Below, in pieces: positions 9,914-20,499 of a stretch of DNA of 54,826 nt. The notes beneath the pieces were generated by a model, which saw only the letters and a list, made by a program, of their open reading frames with translations, made no database searches and had not been told where the DNA came from. The position numbers and the translations under genes were made by a program. The stretch's first letter is position 1; every line of letters begins with the position of its first letter. Source of the stretch: Circinella minor (taxonomy: Eukaryota; Mucoromycota; Mucoromycetes; Mucorales; Lichtheimiaceae); NCBI GenBank assembly GCA_016758965.1, contig JAEPRB010000257.1, positions 1-54,826 of the forward strand, written 5' to 3'.

Positions 9914-10908
9914 TTAATCCAATTCTTTCTTAACTTTTTCATAAAGTTCTTTTACTTGATCCATTTTCATACCATTAGGTTCCCAACGAATACCTAATCC
10001 TTCTTTTTCGTTAGGTTTAGGAATAACATGAAAATGAACATGAGGAACTTCCTAATAATATATACTTTTTTTTAGTCATTTATCATTAGTATTATATCAT
10101 TATTATTTAATTATTATTACCTGATTTGCTAACTTTCCATTATTCTAATAGATTTTAATAAAGAATAAGTTAATTATAAATTTAAAAAAGGTTATAAAAA
10201 GTTATTACCTGTAAAACATTGTATTGATCTAACTTGGAAGCTTTAGCGATTTTCTTTGCAACAGGAAGAATATCTGCAAGATATTCATCTGGAACTTGAT
10301 GAAAGAATTCAGCATGATCTATATAACGATAATAATAATAATAATAATAATAAATATCATATATCTTTTTCCTTTTGTACTTTTAATAAAAAAAAAAAAG
10401 AGAAAAAACTTACACTTTGGAATAACAAGCTATTATATTATATTACATTACATTATAGTATATTTATTTTTTTTCAATCAATAAACTTATTCTTTTCTTA
10501 TAATTATTCTTTTTTATTATTAACTTACAGCATGACCTTCACTCAAAGGACCAATATCCATAAACGAATAACTAAATAATAATAACTTTGATTAGTTATT
10601 CAAAATATATACAATCGTTTACTCATTTACTAAGAATAATAATAATAATACATACCTCTTGTCAGTTTCAACAAGTTTAAAAGAAGGAATCTCTCCTCTA
10701 TTTTTTTTTTTAAAAAAAAAATAAAATAAAATCAGTTTATATCGTTTTTAAAACTAAAAACAGAGAAAAGGAAATGACAAAAATTTTAAGGTTTTTACCG
10801 AATGATTTTACAAAAAATACAATCGTCAGTAAGATGAGAGTGAGTAGACATTGTTCGTGTAAAAAAAGTTGTTCTGGAAAGAAGACGCGGTGTAAGTAAA
10901 GAAAGCAT
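9914..10908 (-). CDS. HNT1: HIT-family nucleotide hydrolase (HINT1/Hnt1 type)
   Basis: Seven exons: 10799-10908, 10656-10697, 10529-10571, 10414-10429, 10209-10318, 10121-10144, 9914-10051; 160 aa. It carries CIFCKIIRGEIP, FMDIGPLSEGHALVIPK and the histidine triad HVHFHVIP at residues 119-126, with the central His121 the expected nucleophile. The family cleaves AMP-lysine and other adenosine phosphoramidates. Exons of 16 and 24 nt are needed to keep the motif LVIPKYH and the stretch before the triad intact. The first ATG (10908) adds a basic, Ser/Thr/Leu-rich, acid-free 19-residue leader like a mitochondrial presequence. A second ATG at 10851 (Met20) would give a leaderless protein. The position normally Gly in AGQxV before the triad is Asn here (ANQEV). 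Confidence 0.92.
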
Positions 10909-12059
10909 CCTTTTTTTTTTTTAACCCTAAAAAAAAAATGTGGCCCGCAAAATATGCATTCACACACACACAAAACATCTCTCCTCTTCTCCGCACAGGA
11001 CCGTCACTTCTCATTTTCTCAAAATTCATGCATTGAGGGGTTTTTTTTCCCGTTGACTACTTAAAACGTTTAACCGTCTGTTGTACAATTCTCTCTTTTC
11101 CCCCCACTTTCATGTTATTATTATGTAATCTGTAAAGCTCTATGAATATATATGTATTTTCCAAAAGTAATCATGACAACTCCATAAAAATAAAATTACT
11201 GAATGGGTACATAAATACCAGATTTATGATCTATAATAAACCAGTACTTTAAATTTATCAAGTAAATGTTTTGTCAACTTTTTTTTAAAAAAAGGGATAG
11301 AAAAAAAACACAGTTATTTATACCCTGAGATGATAATAGTTTATCAAATTTCTCATGTATAATGTTTAATATGGATTATATAAATAAACATTATCTTGTT
11401 CTTTCTTTTATAATAATGTTCATTTAAAATACATCACTTATCTTTGAGATTTTCGTCAGCTGACATAAGTTGTAAAGGATCTACAATCTTATTATTTTAT
11501 ATAATATATCAGTGGAAGTTTTTTTTTTTTAAAAAAAAAGATTTTGTTTCCTAAGTACACATGGACACATTCAATAACTTAAAACCCGTTCAGAAATGTT
11601 TTAATAGTAAATATATGGCCCTAGTAATAACGTTCCTTTGTTTCATTGATACGAAAAAGGAAAAAAAATCAGAAAAATCTTGTAATATTATTTAATATTA
11701 TAGAAAATTGTGTAAGTACTTAAGAACTACTTTATATTGTAATTGAGAACAGGAGGAGTTAATAAGTCAAAATGAAAAAAGCGATATAGAAAAAAAGAGA
11801 TGGAGCGGGCTGATGTTAATTCTTTTCGGTTATGTTCTATTCATATATCAACATATATATCATAAAAAGAAAATAATGTTATTGTTTCACTAATAATAAA
11901 AATAGATTTTGTTTATAATAACAATAACAATAATCTCTTTCCTTTTATTTATTTATTTCTTTTCTCAATATTAATCATACCACTTTTTTTCTTTTCTTTT
12001 CTATTTTATTTTGGATTATTATCTTTACTAATTTTCGGTATATATATACATAACTCAAT
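10909..12059. other. Intergenic, divergent promoter region
   Basis: This separates the divergent HIT gene (minus) and the orphan membrane protein (plus). It is AT-rich with poly-A/T runs and TATATATA just ahead of the ATG at 12060. I see no further gene. Confidence 0.5.
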
Positions 12060-13034
12060 ATGGATCCTATCGTGTGTGATATACTTATCGGATTGTTTTT
12101 ATTACCATTTTATTACATCTTATTACGACCATTAGAGTCTTTCAACAATGGACTTCGGTATCCAATCACTTTTCTTTGTTTTTTATATACCTTGTCCTTA
12201 TTATCAAAGGATAACAATACTGTTTTATGGTTTATCTCAGTATTGCAATCAATGATTATTTGGATTCTTGTTGATTATTTTGCAGGATATTCTTATTCAT
12301 GTCAACAGTCACAAGAACAACAGTATAATCAAAAACACAAAATAATGAATATCAGTGCAACAACATCCCCTACTAACGAAAGTTTAATGTGGATCAAGAC
12401 ACATATGATGATATTACGTTCTAAACCACGACAACAACACTCGTTTATTATTATTTTGATATTATGTCTATATTTTTTGGATACTTTGTTTATTTGGAAC
12501 CCGAAATTACCTTATACAGTAAATGATTGTGATCTTATTGCCACCGTTTACAATATCATTCATTTGATCATGTTTATCACTCTTATTTGGATCAAGAATA
12601 CCATACGACGACACCAAAACAGCAACTCTTTCAGAGAAGGAGTGTCATCACGGGCTTTTTTCATCTATCATTTTATTGTTGGATTACAACCTACCCGATC
12701 CTTAATGCGAATAGTAATTACCTGTCCTTTTTTTCTCAACAATGAAATGTATTGGAAAGATAGTTTGTTGTATTCATTATCTTCCTTATGTGCATGCATC
12801 GATACATTACCAGCATTGATTCTTTGTTTTAATGGTGTTTCTTCCGCCAATGAATTAGTATCGTTCAGAAAGGAACAGGAGTATAATGATATGATTTTAA
12901 TGGAAGAAGAAGAAGATGATGATAAACATAATAGCGAAAAAAATTATAATAATACCACACACCATATTACAACCATAAATGTACCAGTATATGATCCCAA
13001 TATGTTGAATATGTTGAAAGCAGAAGAATTATAA
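12060..13034 (+). CDS. Orphan multi-pass membrane protein
   Basis: One uninterrupted 324-aa frame, unusual for this intron-rich locus. Hydrophobic segments lie at about residues 5-22, 34-50, 55-75, 127-143, 158-177, 199-212 and 235-258, so six or seven transmembrane spans are likely. A polar Gln/Asn-rich loop (about 77-120) and an acidic tail (EEEEDDD at about 277-286) flank them. I do not recognise a family. Its neighbours are the HIT gene (divergent) and the LEA2-like gene (convergent, more than 2 kb away), which give no hint of function. A TATATATACATA sequence sits immediately before the start. Confidence 0.75.
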   Translation: MDPIVCDILIGLFLLPFYYILLRPLESFNNGLRYPITFLCFLYTLSLLSKDNNTVLWFISVLQSMIIWILVDYFAGYSYSCQQSQEQQYNQKHKIMNISATTSPTNESLMWIKTHMMILRSKPRQQHSFIIILILCLYFLDTLFIWNPKLPYTVNDCDLIATVYNIIHLIMFITLIWIKNTIRRHQNSNSFREGVSSRAFFIYHFIVGLQPTRSLMRIVITCPFFLNNEMYWKDSLLYSLSSLCACIDTLPALILCFNGVSSANELVSFRKEQEYNDMILMEEEEDDDKHNSEKNYNNTTHHITTINVPVYDPNMLNMLKAEEL

Positions 13035-15266
13035 AGATAATATTCCTGTAAAAAAATGATACTTTGCTGTTTAACTAGATGATAAAACTATTTTTTTATT
13101 AAAACTGTGTATATTCCAATAACAGAAGAGGAGAATATATATACATTGTATCCATAGTAACGTTTGTTGCCCAAGCAGCGATAACACATATTACGTACAT
13201 GTATAGCATTATTTAATACATATATAAATCCCTTTCCCTCCTCTCTCTATATGTTTGTAACAAAAAGAAAAAAAAAGAACATGAATTCACCGTAATATTT
13301 ACATATTTCATTAAAACTACTCCTTTTTTGATATTCTTCAAAGAAAAACTTTGAAGCTTTAATCTATTTTTTTCTTATTAATAAAAACAGTTGTTAGCAC
13401 TTTTCAAAAGAAATAAAAGTTATTATAAAATTCTAAGAATTCAATCCCTAGTTTTTTTTTATTAAAATGTAAATATAGTAAAGTCGCAACATATGCCATC
13501 GTGATCTAAAAGGTTGTAACCCTCATAATTTTCTGTTCTAGTTCTTCTACGTACTAAAAGATTTTCGGTTATCACACGAATATCCTTTTATAAGTATAGG
13601 TATCTACGTAAAACGTATCCCAAGAAAGCGATTATAGGCACCGACTATCATAATAGTATTCCATTTTTATAAACGAAAAGATTATAATTTTGACTTAGAC
13701 GGGTTAGTTGTTATCCTCCCCACTTTTTTTGTTGTTTTTCTTTTGCATTTTATGCCGAGAGTACAACTTATCGTAATTTATCCAAGATACGTAAACCCAT
13801 TTCCCCCCCTGGTTCAGTGCTGATCACAAGTTACGTAATAAGATAACTTTTGTTTAAAATAAATTATATAGTGTAAATATGTGTACAAAAATATTTACCC
13901 TTAAATAATTTAGTTGTCAAGACTCCAGTTCCAGTCTCACTATTCTGACAAATGACCATTAAATAACACACTGCATGAAATAATATAGACTATGTCTGTA
14001 AATAAAAAAGAATGAAAATTAACTCTTCAGTGGTTGTACGTAAAAATATGGGTCTCACCCAACACCATTGTGAAAATGGGGCTGAACCATAGTACTATGT
14101 ACAAGTTTTGAAAAAAAAAGTTTAATCTTCTAATTCTTTGAGAATTATGCATAATAGCGACACTATCCCCACCCATAGTTTATAAGAAGGTAGTACGTGC
14201 TTCCAGATAATTACAGTACCTCTCTTTAATTTAATTTTGTTACTATACAAATAATATAGAAAAAATGTTCATGCTATGCTTTTAGGATATTTTCATTATA
14301 GGCGATGTTCTCATAAATACTATCATGGTTTACTTTTTTTTATTCATTTTATTTCATCTGATTACTTTCATATACTCTTTACTAATCAGTATAAACCTAT
14401 ATATATATATATATTTACAATTACATTGTTTTTGGCTAAAATAATCTATACAGACATGTTATACCTACAATAGATTATTTTATGTCCATCTATCTATGTT
14501 TATGATATTTTCAGTGAAAATTCTTATTATAGATTTTTTTTTTTTGCTTGGCATTCCCTCATACAAATAGTTCAATCTCAAGCAAAAAATGGTTATTTGT
14601 GTCACCATTGCTCAGTTGCCTCACAGTGTTTTATAACTCTGTTTAATTAATTAATTGATATTTAATCCTAATGTCATTAAGATTGTCTATCAAATTACTA
14701 TATCTACAACAACTATATTATCTTACAAGAAAGCGTTTAAGCAACCTAAATACTAGATGTTCTTTTTTTTTTTTTTTGATTCACCGTATATATGTAAAAA
14801 ACGGGGATAAATAACCAATCTCAAAAGTACCACCATAATCTTGAATATATACATATTATAAATATCTTTTCCTTTCATTATTGTACATATACTCCAACAC
14901 TATACTTTGTAAAAAGGTAGATCTATTATTATGTAAAATAATAAAAAAAATCTTTTATAATCATAATATGTTCCTAAACACATTGTACACATATTTCAAT
15001 TAATTGCTTTTTAATGAAAAAAAAAAGTATTAATAAGAAATAATGGGTTGTACAGAAACGATATATAACAAGTGAATACTAACAAGAATAAAAAATGTAA
15101 TTAAAACCAGATTTTTTTTTTTAGAATATATAAATATAATTACTCTGTTTATATACAATGGGGGTGGAGGAGTAAGAGGAAGAAGAATAAGAAGAGGTAA
15201 AAGAATATAATAATAATAATAATAATAATACAGTTCGGTTCTCTCTCCTTTTTTTTTTCTCTCTTT
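13035..15266. other. Intergenic between convergent genes
   Basis: No gene supported. It contains about six TACGTA palindromes between 13190 and 14040, the 13-mer AATAGCGACACTA at 14153-14165 (also at 222), a TATATATATATA run near 14400 and an AAT triplet repeat near 15208-15230. The only open frame (14276-14473) is hydrophobic, low-complexity and not convincing. Confidence 0.5.
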
Positions 15267-16402
15267 TTATATGTCGGTCGGTATGCTATCGGTGGGTAAG
15301 TTTTCTAACTGATTCGTTACATCAGCAATATTTGTTGGAAGATTTTTCATGACATCAGAAGGAATCAAACTTTGTAAATCTCCAAGTGCACCAAGATTTG
15401 GAATGTCCTATAATTATTTTTCATTATTATTAATAAAATATAATCCTTTTCAAAGTAAAAAAGAGAGAAAAGAGAGAAAACAAACTTACAGAACTATCAC
15501 ACGGTAAATTAGCATTATTTGAAATAGTGGGAGAAATCTTAATACCAATAATATTCAAGGTGGGAACAACATCATAATCAATGGTAATACCAGTAGCTTC
15601 AGCTCCTAACACACCACATTTACCCATAATATCAAATAAAATGGCTTGTGTGTCTTGATCTGTAGCATCGACAGAAATGGTAAATGGGAAAATAATGGTT
15701 GTTATTTCTTGTTTGGCAATTTCTACATTGTCCAAAATACCTCCACCAATACTCTTTTCATGATGACCAGGGTAATATGCCTATATTATGATAATAGCAA
15801 TTAATAATTTACATACACTATGATATATTCATGTAATTCATAGAAAAATAATAAAAAAGAAAAAGCGAACAAACCTTAGCTTGAATATTTTCAAAAGTAA
15901 CGCCTAGAACATTGGGGTTATTAACAGTAATATTTAAATTAAAGTTGAAATTAGCTGTAGTGCCAGTCAAATTAAACGATGGATCTCCTTGGAGACCATT
16001 AAAGTTGATTTCAGGTGTTTTGAACAGCGCGGCCAGCACGCCAATAACAATCGCGATGGCAACAATAATTAAGAATAAAATACAACATATCCATCGAGCC
16101 CAACGTGGGAAGCAAGTACAGCATCCACAACACAATTTATCTAGACATGATCGTCGTTCAGGTTGTTGTTCAACGTATAATACCGGACCTCCATCACCTA
16201 GATGTTGATATTGCCCATTCTGTCGAGATGCTCTTTTTACACCATATCCATCGTCTGTTGCTGCTGCTGGACTTGTTGCATTATCACGATATCCTGCTCC
16301 ACCTCCCATATCATACATTGGATAAGATGGTTCTTGATAATGTTGTGGTGGTGGCGGTGGTGCTCCTCCTCCATAATCATGATGGTTATAATAAGATGCC
16401 AT
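15267..16402 (-). CDS. LEA2-domain single-pass membrane protein
   Basis: Three exons: 15875-16402, 15490-15780, 15267-15407; 319 aa. Residues 1-85 form a Gly/Pro/Tyr-rich cytosolic tail (PPPPPQ, QYQHLGDGG). A Cys cluster (CCGCCTC, about 91-97) that could be palmitoylated precedes one transmembrane helix (about 103-126). The rest is a beta-rich domain with FNLNITVNNPNVLGVTFENI, typical of the LEA2/water-stress fold, and it continues through exon 2 (NVEIAKQEITTIIFPFTIS). Proteins of this layout are common in fungi and generally uncharacterised; a role at the plasma membrane or vacuole is inferred. The first donor is GTTTGT rather than GTAAGT. Confidence 0.82.
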
Positions 16403-17164
16403 AATTCTTTATTTTATTTTATTTTGATTAATAAAAAAGTAAAAAAGGGGGATGAGAAGAAAAAAAAAAGTTGAAAAGAAAAGGAAGAGAAAAGAATGAA
16501 AGGAAAATTGGGCTTGGAGTAGATCGTAACCCTTTTGAATTTATTTTTATTTTTATATTTTTATTTTTTTTTTGATATTCCGTTCTTTTTTTTTTTTTGT
16601 GTTACGATCCAGACCTTAATTTATTTCTGTTGCTATTTCTTATTGAGGTCGTCTGTGCACCCCACACCTGCTCACACTTATACATACATGCACTTACATA
16701 CCTTAGTCCCTACACAGCATTATATAAGAGCAACAACAATCACAATGGCAGTGAATAATTCCATTTGTGGCAAATGGAAAAAATAAATTATATACTTATT
16801 ATAATAGTCATGATAACAAATAATTTGAATAGTCAGTTATATTTACATTTCCGGAGTGTCAAAAAAAAAAGACTTGGCAATACCTTTACCGGGAAAATTA
16901 CATTTATTTATATATTTTTTCATGTGTCTTCTTTAAAATTACAAGAAGTTAATAGATCATGGTAATGTTGTTGTTGAAGGAAAAGGAAAAAGATCATTCT
17001 CCTCCAATGTTAAAATAATAATTAAAAAAGCATTTTTTTTAGCAACAAGTCCGAATGGATTGGCAGCTCCGTTTTCTTTTTTTCTTTTTTTTTTTTTCAG
17101 CAACCAATCAAGGAACTTGATTAATAAAATGAAAAGGGATCCTCAGGTACAGAATTACGGTACT

Positions 17165-17218
17165 GGCTTTATATGTACAAAATGTTACATCAAGTTACCA
17201 CACCCAATTTTAAAAACT
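17165..17218. repeat. Diverged dispersed block, copy 1
   Basis: GGCTTTATATGTACAAAATG and the following ~34 bp align with 19687-19736 (GGCTCTATGTGCAGAAATG...), including a shared ACCACAC core and a similar A/T-rich end. The similarity is imperfect but spans about 50 bp and lies between two other collinear matches. Confidence 0.45.
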
Positions 17219-19686
17219 TTCGATACACAGATAAGCAGAATAAGATAGCCAAAAAAAAAAAAAAAAGAGTCAGTTTTCTTTTACTTTACATTTTGATTCA
17301 ACTTTCACGGAATCAAAAGTAATTATAAATGCAAGGCAAACTAAAAATAAATAAATAAAATTGTTCCCATGATTGTTGTTAAAAAAAAACAGTATATTTT
17401 AAAGAGTGTGTTGTTGTTGTGTGTTTTTTTTTTTTTTTGGCTGGGTTGTCATTGTCCGGAATCTTTTAACTTGTTAAAGTAAGTTTCTGTACAACCTAAT
17501 GCAGATGATCTTTGCTTTCATCTCTAAGACACACTTTAAACAAACATTAATAACAACAATCTACTTTTTTTTTAAACAAAAAAATAATAATCAAAACTTC
17601 ATTATAGGGGTCTTGAGAAAAGAGGAGAGAGGGGAATCGATAATTTCAAAAAAAAAAAACCATTCGTTGTCTCGCAATGCTCGGTATGGTAGCCCCTGCT
17701 TTCTTATTTCAAGAGTTGTTATGTAGTATTCGCACAAGAAATGGTATATGATTTCAGCTGGATATGGAAAATTACTTGACTTTTCATATTTACTTAGAAA
17801 ACATATACAACTCTAATAAAATTATAACCATGATCCCATGCATAATAATTACTCTAAAATAATAACAATAATAATAACGAAAACAACGGATCTGCTGTAC
17901 CGTGCTATTAAATGTTAATTGCTATGTAAGTATTTTGCTGATAAAATCAAGTTATCATTTCCCAAAACACAAAAAACTAGCTACATACATGAATTCGCTC
18001 CAAGTTCAAAATATTCATACCATTTTCTAAATTGTAAAATTATTTTAAAGATACATATGTATAAAGCTATTATAACATTTCTTTTTATTCCTGTTTCACA
18101 TAACTTTGTTTATTTGTTGGCGTGTTTTACATTAGTTTATTTTTATAATTTAGTTTTCTTCTTCTTTTGTCAAAGTATATTGAAAAAAAAAAAACGTAGT
18201 ATTACAATTTCAGGATATACACTTACTCAACAAGAGATATAATAACTAGTAAATTAGGAAAATAATGAAAAAATAAGCCTGTATCTTGAATAATGTTTAT
18301 CGAAAATTATGTCTTAGGATATTAGATGATTGTAAAAAAAAAAAACACGATTTTTAAAAAAGATTTAATCATCAAAAAATCCAAAAGAATACAAGTAATC
18401 AACAATGGACCTATGGGTATACTAAAATGACATACTTTCAAACAAAAAGTATAAAACATTGTACAAGAAGAAAGACAAACAATGCTGCAAATAAGATTAG
18501 CAGGCACTACATAGCATGGATATTTGAAATGTTCGATTTACAAAAACCTAAATTTTTTGCTATATTTATCACTAGGTCATTTTTAAAATGCTGCACTTAT
18601 AGCTTGATATATATATATTAAAAGAGAGAACAATAAGCGATGTATGGTTCAAAGAAAGAAAGCCAAATAGAGAAATATACTATGTGAAAAAAAAAAGTTA
18701 ATTTCAAATTATTTCAAAGGAAAAAGGTTATATTTTATCTTTATCTTCAATATTATTGTGAGTAAAAAATATCAAAAGAACGGGAGTCAATGTATAAATC
18801 ATTATACAAAATGTAATGATATTAGTTGTCCGTATATATACGGTTGTACAAATTGAGGAAATATAATAGAAAGTATATGCTTGTGTGTGATTAAAACAGT
18901 AATTAATCTCTTTATGGATTATATAAAAAGTTTAAAATTGCATTATTATTATTACTGACTCATTATAACATCAGTATTTCTTTCCATCAATGAGAAGCTA
19001 CATATGTTTGTGAATTACTTTTCTATGCGATTAAATGAAGGTATGTATTATGCTTTGTTTTTTCCAAGTAATCTTCTATTCACTTAATGATATATATCCA
19101 AGCAGTGAAACTATTTCCACTCGATGTTGAGTTGCATCTTTTTCGGCTTTTTTCGCCGTTAGGATAACGAAACCCATCCATTTTTATATTAACAAATATG
19201 TTAATCAAATCCTAGGTTGCTTTAATGGGAGTTTGGGTTTGAGTTATCGCGTCCTCTTTTTTTGTATCACGATTTCTTGTCTCATTACTATGGCTGTTCC
19301 TAAATCGAGCTGTCTGTGCACCCTTGGAGCCACAATCCAGGCACAAAAAAAAAACAAAACTTTCTGTTGTGAAAATCAAAAGTAGATTCATCATATGGAC
19401 ACACTTATTACCTTACCATTCACTACTAATGTAAAAAAAAAAAAAAAAAAGTAACTTTTTTTTTTATTTCATCTCAATTTTTTGTTTGTGCTGTTGTATC
19501 ATGAATATCCTTTAATTAAGAACTAATGATCGCTGCTGGTCAGATGAAAAAAAAAAAGCATACAAGTCCGAAAGAAATTCATAACAAGTGAGTACATAGT
19601 GAACTCCGTTCTTTTACTCTCTCTTTTTTTGTAGCCGACCGGGAACTGGAACGCTCAGGAACGTATACAAGAGATCAGAAGATTCG

Positions 19687-19736
19687 GGCTCTATGTGCAG
19701 AAATGTTGCATCATGTACCACACACACTTATAAACT
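19687..19736. repeat. Diverged dispersed block, copy 2
   Basis: This is the second copy of the block at 17165-17218, about 2.5 kb downstream in the same orientation. Confidence 0.45.
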
Positions 19737-20499
19737 TACGTTATACAACTATACACACATAAAACAAAAAATATAAAAACGAAAAAAAGCGTAGTGTACA
19801 TTATTATATCATTGCATAATATACATTTCAATGAAGAAACCATTTTTTTTAAATAAAATACAATTAAAATATAATTTTTGCTCCCATGACAACGAATGTC
19901 ATGACATCCATGTCTTTTTTTTTTTTTGTTGTCTTTCTTATCATGGGGTGATTCGCGAGTGGTTTTTCTTGGGGGGTGGAGGAGAGATAGAAACGGGAAA
20001 TTAAAAGAATGGGGGAAATACAGAGAGAAAAAGAAAAAAAAATAGAGTGATACTGTTGTGTATATGTATATAGGTGTGTGTGAGTATACGCGTGTTTATA
20101 GTTGTGAGTTATGGAATGAATCCGTTGTTACCAAGGTTAAAAAAAAAAGAGAAGAAAACCATTATTTGTTCTCTAAACTCGGCTGTCACTCTTCCGGAAC
20201 CTTGAAAAAAAATTGATTTAACTCGTTGAAGCAAAAGTCTTGTACAACCTATTTCGCAATACAACCTGCCGACCATTTTTTTTTTTTTTTGTCGAACCTA
20301 TCGGTTTTGAAGCTCCCCCCCTTTTTTTTCGCCAGCCCCGCGCGCTTGAATCGTTTTCTAAACCTTCGTACCTCTCTCCGTTTTCCTTCTCTCCTTCCGG
20401 TTTTGCACACTACTCCCTTCCCTCTCTTTTTTTTTCTTAAAAAAAAAAGAAAACCTTTTTTCAACTACTTTTTCTTTATTTTTTTTCTTCATCCGCCAC

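Larger units (their letters stand above)
16403..20499. other. 4-kb gene desert with diverged duplicated blocks
   Basis: No gene supported on either strand; the open frames are short and low-complexity. Three short blocks appear twice in the same order: GTCTGTGCACCC at 16651-16662 and 19312-19323; a ~50-bp block at 17165-17218 and 19687-19736; and a TCCGGAA...TGTACAACCTA block at 17439-17506 and 20179-20258. The last ~100 bp before 20500 is pyrimidine-rich and is probably the kinesin promoter or leader. A TATAC-ACGCGT overlap lies at 20084-20093. Confidence 0.5.
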
